Assembly: GCA_016183805.1 (NCBI GenBank) | Contig: JACPDX010000029.1 | Location: forward strand, 5,290-69,289 | Source of the DNA: Bacteroidota bacterium | GTDB taxonomy: Bacteria; Bacteroidota; Bacteroidia; Flavobacteriales_E; Vicingaceae | Reading direction: 5' to 3' | DNA: 64,000 nt | Shown: piece by piece, positions 25,610 to 34,815 of the stretch | How the letters are laid out: each line of letters opens with the position of its first letter | Numbering within the stretch: position 1 is the stretch's first letter | The notes under the pieces: generated by a model | The model's database searches: none | Seen by the model: the letters and a program-made list of their open reading frames with translations, nothing else | What the model was told of the DNA's origin: nothing | Position numbers and translations under genes: made by a program

Positions 25610-27268
25610 ATGAAAAAAAGAATTACAAAAATTACCCTGATAATAGCATTGGCATTATCCTCGGTGTTTTCTGTCGGATATGTTGACAGTTATTTCGAAA
25701 TATCTAAAAATCTAGACATTTTTGCTACCCTTTTTCGTGAATTAAATATCTATTATGTTGATGATGCCGATCCCGGAAAGTTAATGAAAACAGGTATTGA
25801 TGCTATGTTAGAGTCGTTAGACCCATACACCAATTACATTCCTGAATCGAATATGGAAGATTACAAACTAATGACTACCGGGCAATACGGTGGTATAGGG
25901 GCGTTGATTCAAAAACAAGGCGAATACGTGGTAATTTCAGAACCTTATGAAGGTTATGGGGCTTTTAAAGCAGGATTACGTGCGGGTGATAAAATTTTGG
26001 AAGTAGATGGTAAATCGGTAATAAATAAAACTACCACCGATATTAGAGAGGTGCTGATGGGTCAACCAGGCTCCTCCATTATGTTAAAAATTGAACGACC
26101 TGGAACAACAGAACCTTTTGTAACAAAAGTAACCAGAGAAGAAGTTAAAATTAAAGATGTTCCATACTACGCAATGCTAAAAGATTCTGTGGGTTATATT
26201 AAATTAACCGGGTTTACCGAATCGGCAAGTAAAGAAGTCAAAACTGCGTTGGTTAGTTTAAAAGAACAAAATGCCAAGTCTATGATACTTGATTTGAGAG
26301 GAAACGGAGGAGGTTTATTAAATGAAGCTGTTAACATTGTTAACTTTTTTGTTCCGAAAGGCTCGGAAGTAGTTTTTACCAAAGGAAAAATTAAAGAATG
26401 GGACAAAACCTACAAAGCATTAAACGAGCCTATTGACACTAAAATACCATTAGTGGTTTTAATTGATGAAGGTTCTGCATCAGCCTCAGAAATTGTTTCA
26501 GGATCGTTACAAGACCATGATAGGGCTTTAATTGTTGGTAATCAATCGTACGGTAAAGGTTTGGTTCAATCTGTTCGACCATTAAGTTACAACTCAAAAC
26601 TTAAAGTTACAGTGGCTAAATACTACACTCCAAGTGGAAGGTGTATACAAAAATTAGATTATTCGCACCGTGAAGACGATGGTAAAGTAAATGCCATTGC
26701 CGATTCATTAATAAAAGAGTTTAAAACTTTGCATAATAAACGACCTGTTTTTGATGGCAAAGGCGTTGCTCCCGATGTTGAAGTTGAAAAGAAAATGTTG
26801 AGCAACATTTCTGCTTCATTGATCACTAAAAATTTATTTTTTGAATACGCTACCAACTACCGAATTAAAAACGAATCCATTAAACCAGTGGCAGAATTTA
26901 CTTTTTCTGATTCAGATTATGCTGATTTTGTGAAGTTTTTAGAGGGTAAAGATTATTCATACACCACAGACAGTGAAGATTTGTTGGCTAAATTGGAAGA
27001 AACCACCAAAGAAGAAAAATATTTTGAAGATGTAAAAACGGAATATGAACAACTAAAAGAAAAATTAAAAACACATAAAAACGATGATTTAAACAAGTTT
27101 AAAGAAGAAATAATTACCATTTTAGAAACTGAAATTGTTGGCAGATACTATTATCAAAATGGGTTAATTCAAAACTCGTTAAAGCGTGATCCAACACTTG
27201 AAGAAGCTACCAACACCATTAAAAACGAAACATTGTACAAATCGATTTTAGCAGGAACTAAAAAATAA
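25610..27268 (+). CDS. C-terminal processing peptidase (S41 family, CtpA-like)
   Basis: A 552-residue periplasmic protease. The N-terminal signal or anchor (about 5-25) is followed by the SLDPYTNYIPE segment, a PDZ domain (about 85-170, GGIGALIQKQG, GLRAGDKILEVDG), then the catalytic core. GSASASE with Ser291 and YGKG with Lys316 form the Ser-Lys dyad at the usual 25-residue spacing. A C-terminal helical extension of about 150 residues follows. It is first in a probable unit with the ligase-like gene (10 nt) and the amidohydrolase. Confidence 0.9.
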   Translation: MKKRITKITLIIALALSSVFSVGYVDSYFEISKNLDIFATLFRELNIYYVDDADPGKLMKTGIDAMLESLDPYTNYIPESNMEDYKLMTTGQYGGIGALIQKQGEYVVISEPYEGYGAFKAGLRAGDKILEVDGKSVINKTTTDIREVLMGQPGSSIMLKIERPGTTEPFVTKVTREEVKIKDVPYYAMLKDSVGYIKLTGFTESASKEVKTALVSLKEQNAKSMILDLRGNGGGLLNEAVNIVNFFVPKGSEVVFTKGKIKEWDKTYKALNEPIDTKIPLVVLIDEGSASASEIVSGSLQDHDRALIVGNQSYGKGLVQSVRPLSYNSKLKVTVAKYYTPSGRCIQKLDYSHREDDGKVNAIADSLIKEFKTLHNKRPVFDGKGVAPDVEVEKKMLSNISASLITKNLFFEYATNYRIKNESIKPVAEFTFSDSDYADFVKFLEGKDYSYTTDSEDLLAKLEETTKEEKYFEDVKTEYEQLKEKLKTHKNDDLNKFKEEIITILETEIVGRYYYQNGLIQNSLKRDPTLEEATNTIKNETLYKSILAGTKK

Positions 27269-27278
27269 CATCCATTAG

Positions 27279-28835
27279 ATGTTACAGATAAAATCTTTTT
27301 TTTCAGATACCCAACGTCTTTACGTTATTGGTCTTTCATCAATTGCCATTGGCTTGTCGTTGTCGAAACCATTGATTGGTTTAGGGCAATTAATTATTGG
27401 TTTAGCATGGTTTTTAGAAGGAAACTATAAACAACGAATTCAGGCTTTTTTCTCCAATAAAATTGCACTTGTGTTAATTTTATTTTTCATCATTTCAGTG
27501 ATAGGATTAATTAACACTTTAAACTATAGCTATGCTTTTGCTGACATCAAAAGAAAGCTGCCTCTGTTTGTTATTCCTTTTGTGCTGTTTAGTGTTCGTT
27601 TTAACCAACAGCAGCTTAAACTTGTTTTTAAACTCTATGTTGCAGGTGTAATTGCGGCATCGTTGTGGAGTATTTTTGTAAAACTAGGAGGTTTAGGTAT
27701 TACTATTGTTGATGACAGGTATCTTTCCAGATTTAATTCTCACATCCGTTTTGGTTTGGAAATTTGTTTGGCAATTTTTGGATTAGGGTATTATTTGTTT
27801 AAAGAAACAAGCTTAAAAACTAAAATTTATCTTGCTTTAGCACTTTTGTGGTTGTTGGTATTTTTGATTATTCTTCATTTGTACACAGGCACTTTAGTTT
27901 TAGGAATTACATCATTATTTTTAATGCTGTTTTATGGGTTTAAAACAAACAGTTTAAAACTAAAAATTATATTATTACTTTTCCCACTACTTATTGTTGG
28001 GGCTTCGACTTGGTACATCAATAAAAATATTAATACATTTTATAGGCAACACAATACCCTTGAAGAAAAAAAATATTCTCCTTATGGAGAGTTCTACTGG
28101 CATGATATGCAGAATGACGACAAAGAAAATGGAAATTATGTTTACCGAAACATTGCTAAAGAGGAGTTAGAATATGCATGGAATAAAGTAAGCAAAATTC
28201 ATTATCGGGGAAAAGACTTAAAAGGTCAACGGATTGAAACAACCTTAATTCGATTTTTAACCTCAAAAGGAGTATACAAAAACCAAAAAGCGGTAATGAA
28301 TTTAACCCCTCAAGAAATTAAGGCAATAGAGAACGGGATATCAAATTGCAATAGTCTAAAAATGAATGCTTTTGACCGACGAATACAAAGCACCATATGG
28401 GAATTCGACAACTACAGAAGAGGCAGAGATTATAACGGGCATTCCACTATAATGCGTTGGGTGTATTGGAAAACTGCTTTTACAATTTTTAAAGAACATA
28501 TTGTGTTTGGCGTTGGAACCGGAGATATTCAAGATGCTTTTAATAATCAATACGAAAAAGAAAACTCTCTTTTAACAGAAAAATTCAGGCATAGAGCTCA
28601 CAACCAATTTATTACCGCTTTTGTAACATTCGGAGTTATTGGCGGAGTATTGTTTTTTATTTTTTTATTTTACCCTTTTATAAGCCTAAATTTAACCAAC
28701 TACTTTTTGTATTTGGCATTTTTTATGGTGATGGTGTTGTCTATGTTTACCGAAGACACCCTTGATACACAAGTTGGTATTACACTTTTTGTGTTTTTTA
28801 ACTCTATTTTAATTTTCAATAAAGACGCTATTTAA
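27279..28835 (+). CDS. O-antigen ligase-like membrane protein
   Basis: A 518-residue polytopic membrane protein. About ten spans are interrupted by a large hydrophilic region (about residues 250-395) with RWVYWKTAFTIFKEHIVFGV and RHRAHNQFITAFVTFGVIGG, the typical WaaL/Wzy loop and His-containing motif. It follows ctpA by 10 nt and its stop overlaps the next ATG (TAATG). It is the second such protein in the window and lies outside the glycan locus, so a ligase role is possible. Confidence 0.82.
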   Translation: MLQIKSFFSDTQRLYVIGLSSIAIGLSLSKPLIGLGQLIIGLAWFLEGNYKQRIQAFFSNKIALVLILFFIISVIGLINTLNYSYAFADIKRKLPLFVIPFVLFSVRFNQQQLKLVFKLYVAGVIAASLWSIFVKLGGLGITIVDDRYLSRFNSHIRFGLEICLAIFGLGYYLFKETSLKTKIYLALALLWLLVFLIILHLYTGTLVLGITSLFLMLFYGFKTNSLKLKIILLLFPLLIVGASTWYINKNINTFYRQHNTLEEKKYSPYGEFYWHDMQNDDKENGNYVYRNIAKEELEYAWNKVSKIHYRGKDLKGQRIETTLIRFLTSKGVYKNQKAVMNLTPQEIKAIENGISNCNSLKMNAFDRRIQSTIWEFDNYRRGRDYNGHSTIMRWVYWKTAFTIFKEHIVFGVGTGDIQDAFNNQYEKENSLLTEKFRHRAHNQFITAFVTFGVIGGVLFFIFLFYPFISLNLTNYFLYLAFFMVMVLSMFTEDTLDTQVGITLFVFFNSILIFNKDAI

Positions 28836-30037
28836 TGCAACAGTTTTCTGCCGATTATATCTTTACCGGAAACACAGCCCCAATTAAAAATGGGGTGGTT
28901 GTGATGGATGATAATGGTGTTATTATAGATGTGTTAAATCCTGCTGTTAATGAAATAAATTGGCAAAATGTAAAAAAATACGAAGGCATCATTTGCCCGG
29001 GATTTATAAATACGCATTGTCATTTAGAGTTATCTCATCTTAAAGGGAAAATAAGCCAATATACCCAATTGCATGGTTTTATTCAGGAAATTATTTCGCT
29101 ACGAGAACAATTTTCGGAGCAAGAAAGATTAGAAGCCCTAGAAAAAGCCGAACAAGAAATGAAAACAAACGGTATTGTAGCTGTTGGTGATATTTCGAAC
29201 GGAAACACTACTTTTAAGTTAAAACAACAAAACAATTTGTATTACCACACGTTTATTGAGGTTTTTGGCTCTGACCCGGCTATTGCCGAAACTGCTTTTG
29301 CTCATGCCGAATTACTCTATAATGGATATTTCGACAAAACCAAGGTGTCGATGACCCCACATGCAACGTACTCAGTTTCGGATAAATTAACCGAACTAAT
29401 TAAGTTACATGGTATCGAAAACAAAAGTTTAGTAAGTATTCACAACCAAGAAACCGAAAGCGAAAATCAATTTTTTAAGGAAGGCAAAGGCAAATTATTT
29501 GAGTTTTTAAATATTGCTGAAAAAACAAAACAAACATTTAAGCCTACCCAACAAAATGCGTTGCCTTCATTTTTAGTTAAGTACGATGGTTTAGGAAAAA
29601 TATTGTTGGTTCACAATACGTTCACAACAAAGGAAGATATTGCTTGGGCAAACCGATTTTCGGAATACATTTATTGGGCTTTTTGCCCCAATGCAAACCA
29701 ATACATTGAAGGCAAACAACCCAACTACAGTTTGTTTTTAAACGAAAAATGTACCATAGGAACGGATAGTTTAGCCAGCAATTGGAGTTTATCTGTTTTA
29801 GACGAACTAAAAACCATTACCAAAAACTCACCACAAATACCACTAGAAACTTTGATAAAATGGGCAACTTTTAATGGTGCCGAATTTTTGGGAATAACTC
29901 ATCAGTTTGGTTCAATTGAAAAAGGGAAACAACCCGGAATTAATTTGATTAGCTGTATTGACTTAAAAAACCTATGTTTAACAAAACAGTCAAATGTTAG
30001 TGTTTTATTAAAATCTCAGCCAAAGCAATATCGATAG
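28835..30037 (+). CDS. Amidohydrolase family protein (cytosine deaminase/chlorohydrolase-like)
   Basis: A 400-residue metal-dependent hydrolase. FINTHCHLELSH at about 57-68 carries the HxH metal motif, MTPHATYSV and SIHNQETESE supply later His residues, and CTIGTDSLASNWSL has the Asp of the active site. This arrangement matches the MtaD/SsnA-like deaminase group. Substrate is unknown. The start overlaps the upstream stop by one base. Its 3' end overlaps ispD by 41 bp in antisense. Confidence 0.85.
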   Translation: MQQFSADYIFTGNTAPIKNGVVVMDDNGVIIDVLNPAVNEINWQNVKKYEGIICPGFINTHCHLELSHLKGKISQYTQLHGFIQEIISLREQFSEQERLEALEKAEQEMKTNGIVAVGDISNGNTTFKLKQQNNLYYHTFIEVFGSDPAIAETAFAHAELLYNGYFDKTKVSMTPHATYSVSDKLTELIKLHGIENKSLVSIHNQETESENQFFKEGKGKLFEFLNIAEKTKQTFKPTQQNALPSFLVKYDGLGKILLVHNTFTTKEDIAWANRFSEYIYWAFCPNANQYIEGKQPNYSLFLNEKCTIGTDSLASNWSLSVLDELKTITKNSPQIPLETLIKWATFNGAEFLGITHQFGSIEKGKQPGINLISCIDLKNLCLTKQSNVSVLLKSQPKQYR

Positions 30038-30671
30038 GAGAAGTGATTTTAATGTTTTCGACGTTGCCTTCCACCAAATTAATTTTATAGCCTAGTTTTT
30101 CAACCACAGAAGCATCATCGGTAAACGATTCATCAAAAGCTTGTTGGTAAGCTTTTAAAATAATTTCGGAGGTAAAACATTGAGGAGTTTGCACACTTTT
30201 GTAACAATTACGTGCAACTGCTTTATTGGTATTATCTTGTTTGGAAACAAATCGTAACGAATCTACTACATCCACCACAGGAACAGCAGTTCCACTTTGT
30301 TCGGCTTGTTTAAAACAGTTTGTAATAGTTGTTGTACTCACCAACGGACGAACACCATCGTGAATGGCAACAATGCCTCTTTCTTTAACTAAAGCAAGCG
30401 ATTTTTTAACAGAATCGAATCGTGTTTTACCTCCTCCTAAAATTTGATGAGGTATTTTGGTAAATCCGTATTTATAACAAAGCTCCTCCCAAAAGTTGAA
30501 TTGATTTTCGGGAAGAGCCAGTATAATTTTTATTTCAGGAAAGGTGTTGTAGAATTTTTCAATGGTATGCATTAATATAGGTTTACCGGCAAGTTCGAGA
30601 AATTGTTTGGGAATGTGTTGTCCCATTCGTTCTCCTTTACCACCAGCAACTATTATTGCATAATTAGGCAT
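29997..30671 (-). CDS. ispD: 2-C-methyl-D-erythritol 4-phosphate cytidylyltransferase
   Basis: A 224-residue enzyme of the MEP isoprenoid pathway that couples CTP to MEP. VAGGKGERMG at 8-17 is the nucleotide-binding loop, VAIHDGVRPLVS is the conserved Asp-Arg segment, and TDDASVVEKLG is the metal-side motif. Length is standard. It overlaps the four-helix-bundle gene upstream by 8 nt, and its 3' end overlaps the convergent amidohydrolase gene. Confidence 0.95.
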   Translation of the reverse strand: MPNYAIIVAGGKGERMGQHIPKQFLELAGKPILMHTIEKFYNTFPEIKIILALPENQFNFWEELCYKYGFTKIPHQILGGGKTRFDSVKKSLALVKERGIVAIHDGVRPLVSTTTITNCFKQAEQSGTAVPVVDVVDSLRFVSKQDNTNKAVARNCYKSVQTPQCFTSEIILKAYQQAFDESFTDDASVVEKLGYKINLVEGNVENIKITSPIDIALAEILIKH

Positions 30672-31152
30672 TGGTTGTTAGTTCTTCTTCACTAAAAAAT
30701 TCATCTGCATCAGCAGTGTAGGCATTGCCATTTGGTTCATCATCTTCATGCTCATTGTTGTATGATGATTCTCTTTTTTCATACGTTCCACCTTCTGTTT
30801 TTAATCTACCAATAGAACGAATGTAGGCATTCAACATACGGTGAATTTTTTCTACAAATTCTAATAATTCATCAGCTTGAGGAGCTTGAATTAATTCACG
30901 TTCTTTCGCTTTTAATAACCAGCCTTTAGTTTTTAAAAGGTAACCTCTTGAAATGTAACAGTAATGTTTTTTGTCTTTAAAATTGTAACGACCATAACCT
31001 GCTGCAATGTTTGCCGAAATAGCATCAGAATCTTTAACAAAAGATTCACCTACAGTATCTTTGTTAAATCCTTCCCACAAGGTTACAATGTTCCAAATTT
31101 TAGCTTCAAAATCGAGGCATTCTTGGTATAATTTTAAGTCTTCTAGTTTCAT
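30664..31152 (-). CDS. Four-helix-bundle protein (23S rRNA IVS-type family)
   Basis: About 162 residues from ATG 31152 (MKLEDLKLYQECLDFEAKIW); an upstream in-frame ATG at 31194 gives a basic, unlikely extension. The N-terminal 120 residues contain AISANIAAGYGRYNFKDKKH and YISRGYLLKTKGWLLKA, typical of the small four-helix-bundle family often encoded in rRNA intervening sequences. An acidic tail of about 40 residues (EDDEPNGNAYTADADEFF) is unusual for the family. It lies between queA and ispD with short gaps. Function is unknown. Confidence 0.85.
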   Translation of the reverse strand: MKLEDLKLYQECLDFEAKIWNIVTLWEGFNKDTVGESFVKDSDAISANIAAGYGRYNFKDKKHYCYISRGYLLKTKGWLLKAKERELIQAPQADELLEFVEKIHRMLNAYIRSIGRLKTEGGTYEKRESSYNNEHEDDEPNGNAYTADADEFFSEEELTTNA

Positions 31153-31186
31153 TCGTTTGTTCTTTTTATGTATGAATTTATGTTGT

Positions 31187-32236
31187 TTAATCAATAATTA
31201 ACATGGCATCGCCATAGGTATAAAAACGATATTTTTCTTTGATAGCTTCTTTATATGCTTTCATTACCAAATCGTAACCACCAAATGCACATGTCATCAT
31301 TAATAATGTTGAAAGTGGTGTATGAAAATTAGTAATCATAGCAGTTGCTAAACTAAAATCGTAGGGAGGAAAAATAAACTTATTGGTCCAACCATCATAA
31401 GGCTTTAAAAAACCATCGTTAGATATTGATGATTCCATTGCTCTCATTGAAGTAGTTCCAACAGCACAAATTCTCGCTTTACGCAATTTCGTAGCATTTA
31501 CTTTGTCAACACAAAGTTGAGGAATATGAATTTCTTCAGAATCCATTTTGTGTTTGGTTAAATCTTCTACTTCAACGGTTCTAAAAGTACCTAACCCCAC
31601 ATGAAGAGTAAGTTTAGCGAAGTCAACACCTTTAATTTCTAACCTTTTTAATAGATGTTTACTAAAGTGTAATCCTGCTGTAGGAGCTGCAACAGCTCCT
31701 TCATTTTCGGCATAAACTGTTTGGTAACGTTCTGCATCAGCAGGTTCTACAGCTCTTTTTATGTATTTTGGAATAGGAGTTTCACCTAATTTTTCCACAA
31801 TAGCTTTAAATTCTTCGTGTGTTCCGTCAAACAAAAAACGTAATGTTCTTCCTCTTGATGTGGTATTGTCGATAACCTCAGCAACTAAATCATCGTCGCC
31901 AAAATAAAGTTTATTACCAATTCTAATTTTACGAGCTGGATCCACTAAAACATCCCAAAGATAATTTTCTCTGTTCAATTCTCTTAACAAAAACACTTCG
32001 ATACGAGCACCTGTTTTTTCTTTATTTCCATACATACGTGCCGGAAAAACTTTGGTGTCGTTCATTACCATTAAATCGCCATCATCAAAATAGTTGATTA
32101 AATCTTTAAACAGTTTATGCTCTATTTCTCCTGTACTTCTGTGAAGCACCATTAATCTAGCCTCGTCTCGTTCTGGTGATGGATGTTCAGCAAGTAATTC
32201 TTCGGGTAGGTCAAATTTGAATTTTGATAACTTCAT
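31187..32236 (-). CDS. queA: tRNA preQ1(34) S-adenosylmethionine ribosyltransferase-isomerase
   Basis: A 349-residue enzyme that moves the ribosyl part of SAM to preQ1 at tRNA wobble position 34, in queuosine synthesis. [18 protein letters not shown] is the conserved start, followed by [44 protein letters not shown] and the late [11 protein letters not shown]. Length is normal. A consensus promoter is 33-62 nt upstream. Confidence 0.96.
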   Translation of the reverse strand: MKLSKFKFDLPEELLAEHPSPERDEARLMVLHRSTGEIEHKLFKDLINYFDDGDLMVMNDTKVFPARMYGNKEKTGARIEVFLLRELNRENYLWDVLVDPARKIRIGNKLYFGDDDLVAEVIDNTTSRGRTLRFLFDGTHEEFKAIVEKLGETPIPKYIKRAVEPADAERYQTVYAENEGAVAAPTAGLHFSKHLLKRLEIKGVDFAKLTLHVGLGTFRTVEVEDLTKHKMDSEEIHIPQLCVDKVNATKLRKARICAVGTTSMRAMESSISNDGFLKPYDGWTNKFIFPPYDFSLATAMITNFHTPLSTLLMMTCAFGGYDLVMKAYKEAIKEKYRFYTYGDAMLIID

Positions 32237-32268
32237 AATTAGGGTTATAACTTAAAAAATTAAGGCTG

Positions 32269-32298
32269 CAAATGTAATAATAACTACATAATTAACAA
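32269..32298 (-). promoter_or_regulatory. Promoter of queA
   Basis: On the minus strand TTG (32296-32298), a 19-nt spacer, then TACATTTG (32269-32276): a full Bacteroidota consensus. The leader is about 30 nt. Confidence 0.75.
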
Positions 32299-32397
32299 GT
32301 GATAATTGTTATTTTATACCGCGGTTGTTTTTATTTGTTATAGAGATGGTGGCACAACTGATTCTAATCAAATTTGCTTTTGCAAATCCATTAAGGT

Positions 32398-33504
32398 TTA
32401 GTTTAAATAGCTAATCATTAAATCGGCAGTTCGAGCTGATGCTCCAACTCCTCCAAGCTTTTGCTGAAGCTCGTAATAATCGGACAACAACTGATTACGA
32501 TGTGTCGGCTCAAGCAACTTACGGAGTTCAGTTTTTAATTCCTTGGTGTTTAATTCTTTTTGTATCAGTTCTTTAACTAATTCTTTATCGGCAATTAAGT
32601 TTACTAAAGAAATATATGGCACTTTAATTACTGCTTTTGCAATTTGAAACGATATAAAATTTGCTTTATAACAAACAATTTGAGGTATTTTAAACAAAGC
32701 CGTTTCTAAGGTAGCTGTTCCTGAAGTTACCAATGCAGCTGTGGAGTGTTCAAGTAACTGATAAGTTTTGTTTTCTATCAAAGCACATTGCTCTGATAAA
32801 TATTTTTTATAAAATTCGGTGTCTTGTGAAGGAGCTCCTGCTACCACAAATTGATAATCAGGGAAGCTTTTAATTACAGAAAGCATAATAGGTAATATGG
32901 TATGAATTTCCTGTTTTCGGCTACCAGGTAACAGAGCTATGATTGGTTTTTGTTGTAAATTATTTTGTTTGCAAAATTCTTCCAAGGGAGTTACTTTTCT
33001 ACTTTCAATAGCATCGAGTAAAGGATGCCCAACAAAATCGACCTCCACATCGAATCTGGCATAAAAGTCTTTTTCGAAGGGTAAAATCACAAACATCCTA
33101 TCAACATATCGTTTAATTTTATATACTCGATTTTGTTTCCATGCCCAAATTTGGGGGGAGATGTAATAAAATACTTTTATACCCATTTTTTTTGCCCAAA
33201 CAGCAATTTTGAGGTTAAACCCCGGATAATCGACCAATATCAATACATCTGGTTTATATTCCAACACATCTTTTTTACAAAAAGAAAGATTTTGTAAAAT
33301 GGTTTTAATGTTCAATAAAACTTCTACAAAACCCATAAAAGCTAAATCTCGATAATGTTTTGCTAAGGTTACACCTTGTTGCTGCATTAAATCACCACCC
33401 CAACACCTGAAATCAGATTTTTGGTCACGTTTTTTCAATTCCTTTATCAGGTTTGATGCGTGTAAATCGCCCGATGCTTCTCCTGTTATTATGTAGTATT
33501 TCAT
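32398..33504 (-). CDS. lpxB: Lipid-A-disaccharide synthase
   Basis: A 368-residue inner-membrane-associated glycosyltransferase that joins UDP-2,3-diacylglucosamine and lipid X. ITGEASGDLHAS at 6-17 is the classic start; DYPGFNLKIAVWAK, YYISPQIWAWKQNR and LLPGSRKQEI are further LpxB motifs. Length is standard. It lies downstream of surE and a small membrane protein on the same strand, a common flavobacterial order, with a 138-bp repeat-bearing spacer before it. Confidence 0.96.
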   Translation of the reverse strand: MKYYIITGEASGDLHASNLIKELKKRDQKSDFRCWGGDLMQQQGVTLAKHYRDLAFMGFVEVLLNIKTILQNLSFCKKDVLEYKPDVLILVDYPGFNLKIAVWAKKMGIKVFYYISPQIWAWKQNRVYKIKRYVDRMFVILPFEKDFYARFDVEVDFVGHPLLDAIESRKVTPLEEFCKQNNLQQKPIIALLPGSRKQEIHTILPIMLSVIKSFPDYQFVVAGAPSQDTEFYKKYLSEQCALIENKTYQLLEHSTAALVTSGTATLETALFKIPQIVCYKANFISFQIAKAVIKVPYISLVNLIADKELVKELIQKELNTKELKTELRKLLEPTHRNQLLSDYYELQQKLGGVGASARTADLMISYLN

Positions 33505-33642
33505 TGATGAGTTTAAGGTTTGGGGGTTAATGTTTTAGGCTTGCTGTTGCTTGTTTTTGGTTAGTGGTTGCTTGTTTTTTTGTTGGCTGCCATCCCGTAC
33601 CGAAAAGGTACGTTCGGGCGGGTGAACTGAAGACTGCTTCTC
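33505..33642. repeat. Spacer with interspersed repeat-like sequence
   Basis: Between lpxB and the small membrane protein gene. It contains GTACC-GAAAA-GGTAC (a small hairpin at about 33596-33610), a GC-rich segment unusual for this genome, and GTGAACTGAAGACTG, which resembles parts of the 56038-56112 repeat. Confidence 0.45.
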
Positions 33643-33939
33643 TTACATAAAAAACATATACCATATATAAAAAATTCCATAAAGTAATGTTGCCCAAATT
33701 ACACCTTTTGCCGATTGGTCTTTTTTAAGCCAAAAAAACAAGAAGAAAATTCCCAAATTAAAAAATAACGCTCCTTTTAAATTATCAACAACAGGACTAA
33801 AAAATGGGTTTTTTATGATATAGAAAAGATCCATGTTAGTAGTAATTTTTAGTATCACATACATTGCTGTAAGGGGCACAATTAATCCTAAAACAATTCC
33901 AATGATAACGTGGTTAAATTCTTTTAAGGTGTTAAGCAT
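33643..33939 (-). CDS. Small integral membrane protein, unknown
   Basis: A 98-residue protein with three predicted membrane helices (about 9-30, 48-68, 78-96). The layout is known from many Bacteroidota next to surE and lpxB, but no function is assigned. It overlaps the surE stop by 8 nt, so co-expression is likely. Confidence 0.75.
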   Translation of the reverse strand: MLNTLKEFNHVIIGIVLGLIVPLTAMYVILKITTNMDLFYIIKNPFFSPVVDNLKGALFFNLGIFFLFFWLKKDQSAKGVIWATLLYGIFYIWYMFFM

Positions 33940-34693
33940 GTTCTAAATGTTTAATATTATCAGTTATCGAATAATTCGTAAAATCATGTTGCACAGGAAC
34001 AACAGAAACATAATTGTTTTTCAATGCCCACTCATCGGTATCTTCACTTTTATCATATACTACAAATTTACCGGTAAGCCAATAATAACTTTTTCCGTTT
34101 GGGTCAATTCGTTCGTCAAATTCTTCTTCCCAATTACCGTTGGCTTGTTTACAAACTTTTATTCCTTTTATTAAATCCACACTTAAGTTGGGAATGTTTA
34201 CGTTTAAACAAATGCCCTCGTATTTTTGAGTAAGTACATCTTTAATTATTTTCTCCACATAAATTTTAGCTGTAGTAAAATCGGCTTCAATAGAATGGTT
34301 ACAAAGTGAAAATCCGATAGAGGAAATTCCTTCCATAGCTCCTTCGATGGCTGCCGACATGGTACCGGAATAAATGATGTTGATGGATGAATTTGAGCCG
34401 TGATTTATTCCTGAAACAATTAAATCTGGCTTACGTTTCAGCAATTTGCTTACACCCATTTTTACACAATCTACTGGAGTACCACTACAAGCATAATAGT
34501 TTGTACCATCTTTTTTCCAATGATTTAAACGCAATGCCGTGTTTAACGAAACAGCATGCCCCATTCCACTTTGAGGTTTGTCAGGGGCAACAACCACTAC
34601 TTCACCAAATTTTTTAACTACTTCAATAAGTGCCAAAATTCCAGGAGCGGTAATACCATCATCGTTTACTACTAATATTAAAGGTGTTTTCAA
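33932..34693 (-). CDS. surE: 5'/3'-nucleotidase SurE
   Basis: A 253-residue metal-dependent phosphatase of nucleoside monophosphates. VVNDDGITAPG with Asp11 and Asp12, SGTPVDCVKMG, and SGINHGSNSSINIIYSGT are the SurE motifs. The start is TTG at 34693; the nearby ATG at 34700 is out of frame and terminates at once. A -7 box TAAATTTG lies at 34710-34717. Confidence 0.94.
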   Translation of the reverse strand: MKTPLILVVNDDGITAPGILALIEVVKKFGEVVVVAPDKPQSGMGHAVSLNTALRLNHWKKDGTNYYACSGTPVDCVKMGVSKLLKRKPDLIVSGINHGSNSSINIIYSGTMSAAIEGAMEGISSIGFSLCNHSIEADFTTAKIYVEKIIKDVLTQKYEGICLNVNIPNLSVDLIKGIKVCKQANGNWEEEFDERIDPNGKSYYWLTGKFVVYDKSEDTDEWALKNNYVSVVPVQHDFTNYSITDNIKHLEHA

Positions 34694-34709
34694 AGCTTCA
34701 TTTTTTTAG

Positions 34710-34717
34710 CAAATTTA
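34710..34717 (-). promoter_or_regulatory. -7 box for surE
   Basis: TAAATTTG on the minus strand, 16 nt before the TTG start. Confidence 0.5.
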
Positions 34718-34791
34718 GGGTTTATCAAATTGTTTTTTTTAATTTTTAAAAGGAATAGAGAATTATCCTTTTTTAAATTGAAATTGGTCGT

Positions 34792-34799
34792 TAATTTTG
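34792..34799 (+). promoter_or_regulatory. -7 box for the universal stress protein gene
   Basis: TAATTTTG, 16 nt before the ATG at 34816. Confidence 0.5.
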
Positions 34800-34815
34800 A
34801 TGTAAATAATTTATT

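Noticed and set aside
31153-31194. Start of the four-helix-bundle gene at 31194
   Set aside because: The extra 14 residues are Lys/His-rich and not part of the family; ATG 31152 gives the usual N-terminus.
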